Source: an uncultured Leptolyngbya sp.
GTDB lineage: Bacteria > Cyanobacteriota > Cyanobacteriia > Phormidesmidales > Phormidesmidaceae
Length of the DNA stretch: 12,497 bases
Direction of reading: 5' to 3'
NCBI GenBank assembly: GCA_937899365.1
Contig: CALBPH010000762.1
Location: 1 to 12,497 of the forward strand
Position 1 is the first letter of the stretch, and the number at the start of each line of letters is the position of its first letter. A program made the position numbers and the translations under genes. Positions 1-5,786 of this stretch are shown one piece after another. A model generated the notes under the pieces. That model saw only the letters and a list, made by a program, of their open reading frames with translations, was not told the origin of the DNA and did no database searches.

Positions 1-230
1 CGAGAATAAAACGCCTTAACGCGCAGCGACCCCCGTCAAAATACCCGTCGATAGCTCCGTAAAATTGCCCAAGTTTCCAAACTTATCTAGACATCTGACC
101 GGAATCCACTATAGTGGCGGGTAAATTATTTCCCGTTTCCCTCATACCATGGGGCAAATGGGGATACTCAGCGAGTGCCTGGGGAACGCACCCATTGTAG
201 AGTAATGCTTTCTCTATATGACCTGTGTCC

Positions 231-255
231 ATAGCTAAAGCTATCGTTATTTTTT
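231..255 (+). terminator. Possible intrinsic terminator
   Basis: The perfect inverted repeat ATAGCT-AA-AGCTAT (231-244) is followed by CG and a T-rich run (247-255, TTATTTTTT). The stem is short and AT-rich, so termination would be weak. If real, it would end a transcript entering from the left edge or a small RNA starting near 120-160. Confidence 0.3.
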
Positions 256-287
256 GCAAAAACTTTAGTGTTTAACTTGGATGTAAT

Positions 288-319
288 TTGAATCTTTTAA
301 TGGCAGTGGCCCTTATAAT
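288..319 (+). promoter_or_regulatory. Promoter of the penicillin-binding protein gene
   Basis: A perfect -10 hexamer TATAAT lies at 314-319, with a -35-like TTGAAT at 288-293. The spacer is 20 bases, longer than the ideal 17. A start of transcription near 326 would leave a leader of about 35 bases carrying the ribosome-site-like TAAGGA (343-348) before the GTG at 361. The -10 is convincing; the -35 is less so. Confidence 0.45.
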
Positions 320-360
320 TTATGGCCTGCCGTGTATTTCCGTAAGGATGTAGCGTATCT

Positions 361-2289
361 GTGGCATTTAATACTGTCCGTCAAAGCCAGACCCGAGTTC
401 CTTTGCAGTTTACCGGTGAACCCAAGCTGATTAAGCATATCCAAGATGTGCTGCAAATTAGCGGGGCCACCCTATTGACGGCGACAATGCTATGCAGTGC
501 TGTGGCAGCAGGCGGTCTGGTGGGTTTAGCCATTAGCTTTCGCAATTTGCCAGATGTGCGATCGCTACGTAACTACATCCCGACAGAAACCAGCTACGTC
601 TACGACATGGAGGGTAACCTCCTAGACAGCTTGCACGATGAAGCCAATCGAGAAGTTGTTGACCTCAACGAAATTTCCCCCCACCTCAAGCGAGCGGTCT
701 TGGCGGTTGAGGACAGTGACTTTTATATTCACAGCGGCATTAACCCAGTGGGTATTGGCCGAGCGTTTTTAGCTAATTTTCAGGCGGGTAATACGGTTCA
801 AGGTGGTTCTACTATCACCATGCAGCTGATTAAGAACCTGTTTTTATCACCGCAGCAGGCCATCAGCCGTAAGGTGGCTGAGGTGGTTTTAGCCCTCAGA
901 CTTGAGCAGATTTTTGAGAAGAATGAAATTCTCGAAATGTACCTCAATCAGGTGTATTGGGGACACAACACCTACGGTGCTGAAACCGCTGCCCAGAGCT
1001 ATTTTAATAAGTCGTCAAAAGATCTAACCCTGGCTGAAGCCTCGCTGATGGCGGGTCTCATTAAGGCCCCCGAAGGCCTAAGTCCATTTTTGGATTATCA
1101 AGCGGCTAAAAAAGAGCAGAGCCTTGTCCTCAATCGGATGGCAAAACTGCAATGGATTACCCCAGCTGAGGCGGAAGCGGCTAAAAAACAGCCGTTACGC
1201 TTGGGTAAAATCACCTCGTTTAACTCCAGTAAGGCCCCCTACGTTACAGAAGCCGTCGTTCAGGAACTTCAAGAACAGTTTGGCCAAGAAGCGGTGGTCA
1301 AGGGTGGCATGCGGGTGCAGACGACCATTGACTTTAAGCTGCAAAATTTGGCCAAACAGACGGTTAAATCGGCCCATGTAAATCGGTTTGGTAGCGGTGC
1401 CTTAGCCGATCAGATGGCGCTGGTGGCCATCGATCCTCGCACCCACTACGTCAAGGCCATTGTTGGTGGCGTTGACCATGAAAGCAGCCAGTTTAACCGA
1501 GCCGTCCAGTCTCGTCGACAGCCTGGGTCAGCCTTTAAGCCCTTTGTTTATTACTCAGCGTTTGCCTCCGGTCGCTATACCCCCGACAGCATTGTGGGCG
1601 ATACCCCCGTCACCTACCCCGATGGGTCCGGCTACTATTCACCCAAAAACTACGGCGGTTCCTTTATGGGCTGCATGCCGATCCGCCGAGCCCTAGAGCT
1701 ATCTCGTAATATCCCGGCAGTGAAACTGGGTCAGGCGGTGGGCATCTCCCGAGTAATTGATGTGGCCCGCACGCTAGGAATTGAAAGCCCCATGGACCCG
1801 GTTATTTCCCTACCGCTGGGTTCTGTAGATCTCACACCGATGGAAATGGCCGGTGCCTATGCCACCTTTGCCAACAACGGCTGGCATTCTGACCCTACTC
1901 TAATTGCCCAGGTAACTGACAGCGATGGCAATGTGCTGCTGGACAATACCCCCAAGCCACAGCTAGTGCTAGACCCTTGGGCAACGGCGGCACTGACCGA
2001 TGTGTTGCGAGGCGTTATCGAACGAGGAACAGCGACCAACGCTCGCATTGGCCGACCAGCAGCGGGTAAAACCGGCACCACTGACTCCCAACGAGATGTT
2101 TGGTTTGTGGGCTACGTGCCCCAGCTAGCGGAGGCCGTGTGGGTTGGTAATGACGACTATACCCCCATGGGACGAGGGGCAACCGGTGGAGGCTATGCGG
2201 CTCCCATCTGGCGTGACTATATGGCCCAAGCCCTACGGAATGAACCGGTGCAGAACTTCCGCCGCCCGTCCGAGTTTATCCGTCCGTAG
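361..2289 (+). CDS. Class A penicillin-binding protein (bifunctional transglycosylase/transpeptidase)
   Basis: This bifunctional murein synthase polymerises lipid II into glycan strands and crosslinks the peptides on the outer face of the plasma membrane. A membrane segment spans about residues 34-58, and the short N-terminus is cytoplasmic. The GT51 transglycosylase domain (about 75-250) shows VEDSDF with catalytic Glu117, GGSTIT (148-153), RKVAE (170-174) and EMYLNQVYWG (192-201). The transpeptidase domain (about 320-620) has SAFK with nucleophile Ser390 and Lys393, SRN (448-450) and KTGT (570-573). At 642 residues it is the usual length for cyanobacterial PBP1A-like proteins, and it lacks a long C-terminal extension. 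The start is GTG at 361: an in-frame TAA lies at 343-345 and TAAGGA sits 12 bases upstream. It faces the DUF1825 gene tail to tail with 46 bases between. Which cyanobacterial PBP paralogue it is cannot be told from this sequence. Confidence 0.96.
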   Translation: MAFNTVRQSQTRVPLQFTGEPKLIKHIQDVLQISGATLLTATMLCSAVAAGGLVGLAISFRNLPDVRSLRNYIPTETSYVYDMEGNLLDSLHDEANREVVDLNEISPHLKRAVLAVEDSDFYIHSGINPVGIGRAFLANFQAGNTVQGGSTITMQLIKNLFLSPQQAISRKVAEVVLALRLEQIFEKNEILEMYLNQVYWGHNTYGAETAAQSYFNKSSKDLTLAEASLMAGLIKAPEGLSPFLDYQAAKKEQSLVLNRMAKLQWITPAEAEAAKKQPLRLGKITSFNSSKAPYVTEAVVQELQEQFGQEAVVKGGMRVQTTIDFKLQNLAKQTVKSAHVNRFGSGALADQMALVAIDPRTHYVKAIVGGVDHESSQFNRAVQSRRQPGSAFKPFVYYSAFASGRYTPDSIVGDTPVTYPDGSGYYSPKNYGGSFMGCMPIRRALELSRNIPAVKLGQAVGISRVIDVARTLGIESPMDPVISLPLGSVDLTPMEMAGAYATFANNGWHSDPTLIAQVTDSDGNVLLDNTPKPQLVLDPWATAALTDVLRGVIERGTATNARIGRPAAGKTGTTDSQRDVWFVGYVPQLAEAVWVGNDDYTPMGRGATGGGYAAPIWRDYMAQALRNEPVQNFRRPSEFIRP

Positions 2290-2335
2290 GGTGAGCAAGG
2301 GGATTCCTGGGTGCCGTGCCTGAGCATTGGCTGCA

Positions 2336-2653
2336 CTACTCTTTAATATCGGCCTTCATACGGTCCAGGGTTACCTGCATTTGCTCAAACATCTTTTGGG
2401 GCGTCATACCAAACTGCCCCAGGTGGGTTTTGAGCTGCTCCATGGTTAGCTGGGCGGTGAAATCTTCGGACAGTTCAAAGCGCTTCATAAAGACGCGATA
2501 CCGATCCATGATGCTCTCCATCTGCTCGATGTAGAGCTTTTTGCCATCACGGTCGAACTTACCGTAGCTGCTACCGAGCTGCATGAGGGCCTGATAATCC
2601 TGAAAGAGTTTCGTGGCTTCCTGCTGCACGATCTCTGAATCAAAAAAGCTCAT
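2336..2653 (-). CDS. DUF1825 family protein (cyanobacterial conserved hypothetical)
   Basis: This is a small, soluble, mostly helical protein of 105 residues from the start chosen here. I recognise it as the DUF1825 family, which is widespread in cyanobacteria and has no established function. The opening MSFFDSEIVQQEA, the central KFDRDGKKLYIEQME and MDRYRVFMKRFELSEDF, and the tail LGQFGMTPQKMFEQM are typical. It has no signal peptide or membrane segment. An ATG two codons upstream (2659) is possible, but GGGAG lies 7 bases before the ATG at 2653 and only 1 base before the upper one. The family start also matches 2653. It lies downstream of the J-domain/TPR gene on the same strand, after a gap of 275 bases, so it probably has its own promoter. 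Confidence 0.9.
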   Translation of the reverse strand: MSFFDSEIVQQEATKLFQDYQALMQLGSSYGKFDRDGKKLYIEQMESIMDRYRVFMKRFELSEDFTAQLTMEQLKTHLGQFGMTPQKMFEQMQVTLDRMKADIKE

Positions 2654-2660
2654 ACACATA

Positions 2661-2665
2661 CTCCC
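2661..2665 (-). promoter_or_regulatory. Ribosome binding site that decides the DUF1825 start
   Basis: Read on the minus strand this is GGGAG. It is 7 bases from the ATG at 2653 (ideal) and 1 base from the ATG at 2659 (too close), so translation should begin at 2653. Confidence 0.7.
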
Positions 2666-2723
2666 AGAGACATAATTTCGTTGGCTACGCGCTATCGGTA
2701 GGCGTCTAGGCCTTACAGTTACC

Positions 2724-2738
2724 CTTTTAAGTTAAAAG
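2724..2738. repeat. Perfect dyad upstream of the DUF1825 gene
   Basis: CTTTTAA-G-TTAAAAG is a 7-bp perfect inverted repeat around one central base, 71 bases before the DUF1825 start. The size and AT-rich form suit an operator for a dimeric regulator, but no regulator can be named, and AT-rich dyads arise by chance fairly easily. Confidence 0.4.
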
Positions 2739-2783
2739 TTTGCTGGACATCCGAAAAGGTGAGATATCCCTACCTGGAGCTGC

Positions 2784-2824
2784 CTGCCTAAAAGACAATT
2801 AAACCAAGATTGTTGGGGAGGCAG
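2784..2824. repeat. Two-part stem-loop in the DUF1825/J-protein gap
   Basis: CTGCCT (2784-2789) pairs with AGGCAG (2819-2824). After five unpaired bases on each side, ACAAT (2795-2799) pairs with ATTGT (2809-2813) around a 9-base loop. No T-run follows on either strand, so it does not look like a standard terminator. It lies 105 bases downstream of the end of the J-domain/TPR gene, and may be a 3' structure of that transcript or a leader element for DUF1825. The rest of the 2654-2928 gap shows nothing else I can name. Confidence 0.4.
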
Positions 2825-2928
2825 CGTTTGATTGGCTGGCGTTGGGGCTATTAGAGTTAGGTCTTATCGGGTGGGTGTACGTTCTGAGTAATTTTTTGCA
2901 GCCGAGTAGGCGATGTCTTGCCCCAAAG

Positions 2929-3924
2929 CTATTGTCCTAAGATCCGCTTAAACCAGGGGTTTTCAGGGTTAGACTTGTCGGGTTTTGATTTGCCAGCTTT
3001 GGCATTATTAGGTTTGACCTTTGTCGGTTTAGCATCCGGTAATAGGGCCTGAGTTTCAGCTTTGCGTTTTTCAGCAACACGTTTTTCTAAAACCTGGCTA
3101 TATTTGAGCGCTACTGAATGGCTAGAGTTGAGTTCCAGGACACGCTTCAGATGGACCCGCGCCATACCATAGGACTTTTTCATCAGGTATGCCTGCCCCA
3201 GCATCGAGTGAAGTTCAATCTCGTTGGGGGTGATTTTTAGCCCTTCTCTGAGTTCTTGAATAGCTAAATCATAGTTGCGTTGGCTCAAGTAGGTTCGCGC
3301 CCGCATGCCATATTTCTCGGCATAGTTGATGACCGGAGGTTCGGTAGAGGACGGTGTTTCAGGTTTAGGTGTTGCTTCTGTTGCCTTAGAGGCAGGGTCA
3401 ACGGCTACTAGTCCGGTGCGCTTAGGCCGAATTGGATTGCTAATTTTACGGTGCAAAAACGCTAGATTCAGCTGGCTCAGACCCGATAAAACAGCGGCAA
3501 ACTCATCGGTTGAGTCAAATTGTTTCGCAATTATTTGATTGACCGTATTTTCATAAAAGACTTCCACCTCAGCTTCTGGAATCCGCAGCAGCTGCTGGGC
3601 GCTTTCAAAGGACGGGAGCAGCTTGCCCTGTCGGTCCAGCTGTCTGACTCGAAATCGCATATTTGCCAACACCTCAGACCGACTCTTCTCCTGTTTGAGA
3701 CGTTGATAGGCTGGGTTAATAACCTTGGCTATCAGCTGTTCAGACGCCTGGCTAATGGGGGCATGGCTACCAACTTGCACATCAGGATGAAGCAGCTTTG
3801 CTATCTGACGATAGCGTTTTAGGATGCGGCGATCTTCAGCATTTAGAGAAAGACCCAATGCAGCGTAAGGGTCTTTCTCGGAAACTGTGATCCATTCATC
3901 TTGAAATGGCTTGGCGTTGGTCAT
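2929..3924 (-). CDS. J-domain protein with TPR repeats
   Basis: The protein has 331 residues. The N-terminal J domain (about 18-95) has DPYAALGLS, the basic helix RRILKRYRQIAKLL and the HPD motif at residues 46-48, which stimulates Hsp70 ATPase. The HPD-to-helix III stretch is longer than in classical DnaJ. There is no G/F region, zinc finger or DnaJ C-terminal domain. A helical middle part is followed by a Pro/Thr/Ser-rich linker (about 165-198) and two tetratricopeptide repeats (about 201-268), which usually bind partner proteins. The end is a Lys/Pro/Asn-rich tail (about 283-320) closing with NPWFKRILGQ. It is probably a DnaK co-chaperone that brings specific clients through its TPRs; that role is inferred. 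It diverges from the TM2 gene across 201 bases. The ATG at 3924 has no strong ribosome site. Confidence 0.88.
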   Translation of the reverse strand: MTNAKPFQDEWITVSEKDPYAALGLSLNAEDRRILKRYRQIAKLLHPDVQVGSHAPISQASEQLIAKVINPAYQRLKQEKSRSEVLANMRFRVRQLDRQGKLLPSFESAQQLLRIPEAEVEVFYENTVNQIIAKQFDSTDEFAAVLSGLSQLNLAFLHRKISNPIRPKRTGLVAVDPASKATEATPKPETPSSTEPPVINYAEKYGMRARTYLSQRNYDLAIQELREGLKITPNEIELHSMLGQAYLMKKSYGMARVHLKRVLELNSSHSVALKYSQVLEKRVAEKRKAETQALLPDAKPTKVKPNNAKAGKSKPDKSNPENPWFKRILGQ

Positions 3925-4034
3925 GCAAAGGCTGGCTCAGAATTGGTTCACGTACAATTCATAAACAGTGTGGGGAAGGTAGATTCCGGCGATGGTAAGT
4001 GGGAAAACTAAAATTGGGAAAGAGTGCCCGCTTA

Positions 4035-4048
4035 AACTCTGAAGAGTT
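4035..4048. repeat. Dyad in the divergent J-protein/TM2 intergenic region
   Basis: AACTCT-GA-AGAGTT is a perfect 6-bp inverted repeat, with near-symmetric TTAA on both flanks. It lies in the 201-base gap between two divergent genes, just upstream of a weak -10-like TATACA (4060-4065), so it could be an operator for the TM2 operon. I found no convincing -35 element. Confidence 0.35.
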
Positions 4049-4125
4049 AATCAACTAGTTATACAGGCTGATATGTCTGATTCTAACTGTTTCATTGAAG
4101 CACAGGATTATTGGCTGTGTAGCAA

Positions 4126-4605
4126 TTGACGGATGCATTATTACGGATTGATAGATTTGGATATGATAGACCCCATCATCAAGTTCTAGCGCGGCTTATG
4201 GATGCTCCCCAAATTAATCATGACAAAAACGTCGCTATTACGGCTGCCCTGGCATTCTTAGGCGCACTACAGCCAACACCGGTGCCGTTTGCTGGCATTC
4301 ACAAGTTTTATTTGGGGCAGTATGGTCGGGGCCTTGTCTATATACTTTTGGGGGCGACACAATTACCGCGCATTGCCTGTGCGGCGGAGGGTGTGTGGTA
4401 TTTGAGTGGCTCACCGATAAAAAAACTGTGGGCAAAAATTGGCAGACCGTTTACACCCGAGACATTAATAGACCCTAACCTTGGCGACACCGTTGATGCT
4501 GTGGCCAAGGGCCTACGTGAAATTGAGCAGCTACGGCAGGAAGGATTGCTCTCAGAGTATGAGTTTGAACAAAAACGACGTAATTTGCTCGAGCAAATGC
4601 CTTGA
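4126..4605 (+). CDS. TM2 domain protein with C-terminal SHOCT motif
   Basis: The protein has 159 residues from the TTG at 4126. The TM2 domain (about 34-95) has two membrane segments, roughly 36-56 and 66-92, flanking the family hallmark GIHKFYLGQYGRGLVYILLG. Its end, PRIACAAEGVWYLSG, is the form usual in cyanobacteria. The tail (about 126-157, REIEQLRQEGLLSEYEFEQKRRNLL) is a SHOCT motif, a short helical module common at the C-termini of bacterial membrane proteins. No biochemical function is established. The start is uncertain: ATG at 4198 (residue 25) is in frame and would begin MDAPQINHDKN just before the TM2 domain. Neither candidate has a clear ribosome site, and I think 4198 is at least as likely. 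It lies 46 bases before the helix-hairpin-helix gene and is probably co-transcribed with it. Confidence 0.85.
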   Translation: MTDALLRIDRFGYDRPHHQVLARLMDAPQINHDKNVAITAALAFLGALQPTPVPFAGIHKFYLGQYGRGLVYILLGATQLPRIACAAEGVWYLSGSPIKKLWAKIGRPFTPETLIDPNLGDTVDAVAKGLREIEQLRQEGLLSEYEFEQKRRNLLEQMP

Positions 4606-4651
4606 CGAAAAAATGTTGCCTGCAACGTCTGTACATGGAGACAATTAAGCG

Positions 4652-5233
4652 ATGGGTAACGATCGTGGAGAATCATTACGACGATTTGTGGTGAAGCAGG
4701 CTCTACGCGGTTTAGATGCCCTTGAAGATGGATTAAATCCGCTTAAGCAGAAGCTAGGGCAGGATAGCTACTACCGATTTCGCTCAGCTGAGGAAGTGCA
4801 GCTAGGGGTGAAATTGGGGGTGCGCATTGATGCTAACCGAGCCACCGTTGATGATTGGCTAAGGCTACCGGGTATTTCGATTCATCAGGCCAGGACCCTG
4901 GTGGAGCTAAGTCGATCAGGAACGGCATTTACCTGCTGGGATGATGTGGCGGCGGCAACCGGCATTCGTTTGGGCCACCTGCAACGTCTGGGGGAGATTG
5001 TGCAGTTTTATTATTACGACCCAGACAGCGAGCTGATGCCCAGGCAGCTAAACGTAAATCGGGTCAGTGCTAAGGAGCTAGCAACGGTGCCTAATGTTGA
5101 CCCAGCCCTGGCCGAGCGGCTGGTTTACTATCGTCAGAAATTTGGTCCCTATAGGGACTGGCTAGATCTAAAGCGTCGGTTGCAACTTCCTCCTCAAATG
5201 ATGACAACTTTGTTACATTACCTGCGGTTTTAG
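4652..5233 (+). CDS. Double helix-hairpin-helix (ComEA-like) protein
   Basis: The protein has 193 residues. Two tandem helix-hairpin-helix units are visible: IDANRATVDDWLRLPGIS (about 59-106) and LNVNRVSAKELATVPNVD (about 133-179). Both have the N-R-A/V-(S/T) lead-in typical of ComEA-type HhH, and the second ends with FGPYRDWLDL. Such modules bind DNA backbone without sequence specificity, but in many cyanobacterial proteins of this kind DNA binding is untested. There is no signal peptide or membrane helix, so unlike true ComEA it would be cytoplasmic; the basic N-terminal helix (about 8-35) is amphipathic. An in-frame TAA four bases upstream (4646-4648) fixes the ATG at 4652, and GGAG (4637-4640) lies 11 bases before it. 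It follows the TM2 gene after 46 bases, suggesting one transcript and perhaps a shared role. Confidence 0.87.
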   Translation: MGNDRGESLRRFVVKQALRGLDALEDGLNPLKQKLGQDSYYRFRSAEEVQLGVKLGVRIDANRATVDDWLRLPGISIHQARTLVELSRSGTAFTCWDDVAAATGIRLGHLQRLGEIVQFYYYDPDSELMPRQLNVNRVSAKELATVPNVDPALAERLVYYRQKFGPYRDWLDLKRRLQLPPQMMTTLLHYLRF

Positions 5234-5329
5234 GGGGTGGCCAGCGCCTAGGAAAAGCTGTCACGAGCGCTTACGAGATTTATAGGTAGAAGGCCCATGG
5301 GATGGAACGCGTGATGGTTATATCAATTT

Positions 5330-5345
5330 TGAGTGATAGGACTCA
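5330..5345. repeat. Short hairpin TGAGT/ACTCA
   Basis: TGAGT (5330-5334) and ACTCA (5341-5345) form a 5-bp stem with a 6-base loop in the 222-base gap 5234-5455. Nothing else in that gap is supportable as a gene or promoter. Confidence 0.25.
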
Positions 5346-5455
5346 CACCAGTTCGGTAAAAGGCAACGTTTACTTAAGTATCTGCAAAATCCATGGAAAT
5401 CTTCGGGGTTCATCTGTGGAATTGAGTAGCTTGAAATAAGTACAGAGTCGGGACC

Positions 5456-5713
5456 ATGCAGAGAAGACAAAAGGTCAGCGAGACTATCAACCGGGGTATT
5501 ACCGCTGCTGCCATGACCTTAGCGATCGCAACTATATATTCAGCGATGACCATTGACGGTGGAGTGAGCCGCGAAAATATACTCAGCGAACGCATACAGA
5601 CGGTGTTTAAGCTGCAGGCCCCCGACATCAAAGCGACTCAAGATGGGCAAGATTCCAGGGAGAGTTTGACGACGATACTGCTGAGCTCTCAAGGAAGTAC
5701 TTACGACCATTAG
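5456..5713 (+). CDS. Small hypothetical membrane-anchored protein
   Basis: The protein has 85 residues. I do not recognise the family. A basic N-terminus (MQRRQK) precedes one hydrophobic stretch at about residues 15-33 (ITAAAMTLAIATIYSAMTI), which fits a signal anchor or uncleaved signal peptide. A polar tail of about 50 residues would face the outside of the plasma membrane. There is no lipobox Cys and no Cys at all. GGGA (5450-5453) precedes the ATG by only two bases, so initiation is not well supported. A 73-residue minus-strand frame (5410-5631) overlaps it. I prefer the plus frame because it lies on the strand of its neighbours and has a normal secreted-protein layout, but the gene remains tentative. 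Confidence 0.5.
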   Translation: MQRRQKVSETINRGITAAAMTLAIATIYSAMTIDGGVSRENILSERIQTVFKLQAPDIKATQDGQDSRESLTTILLSSQGSTYDH

Positions 5714-5786
5714 TTTAGTAAAGAATTCTTAGCTGATTTTCTGCTCTAGCTATGAGCCTGTATCCGAGTCTCGTACTATGGGAATC

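Larger units (their letters stand above)
1..360. other. Intergenic region with dyads, no convincing gene
   Basis: All six frames are broken by stops within short distances, so I see no supportable gene. The region is rich in small inverted repeats: AAGTTT-CC-AAACTT at 71-84, the perfect palindrome CCACTATAGTGG at 106-117, a possible long stem AATGGG (157-162) with CCCATT (191-196), inside it ACTC-AGC-GAGT (166-176), then TAGAG/CTCTA (198-202/212-216) and ATAGCT/AGCTAT (231-244). It ends with the promoter of the penicillin-binding protein gene. The cluster of stems at 157-255 could be a small structured RNA or a leader, but I recognise no known RNA family. A CDS tail ending at 60-62 is possible but unsupported. 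Confidence 0.5.

Noticed and set aside
3..62. Open plus-strand frame ending TAA at 60-62 as the tail of an upstream gene
   Set aside because: Only 19 codons are visible and the residues match no family I know. It is possible but unsupported.
5243..5271. AGCGC/GCGCT inverted repeat after the HhH gene as a terminator
   Set aside because: The loop is 19 bases and no T-run follows.
5336..5350. ATAGGACTCACACCA as the end of a cyanobacterial MITE-like repeat
   Set aside because: It only loosely recalls the TAGGACTTACGC-type repeats of Nostoc. No inverted partner is present in the window.
5410..5631. 73-residue minus-strand frame with a hydrophobic segment
   Set aside because: It is antisense to the more plausible small protein at 5456-5713. 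Its hydrophobic part mirrors that gene's membrane segment, and it has no ribosome site or recognisable family.
5714..5786. NtcA box (GTA-N8-TAC) upstream of gdhA
   Set aside because: I found no such spacing in the gap or in the preceding bases.
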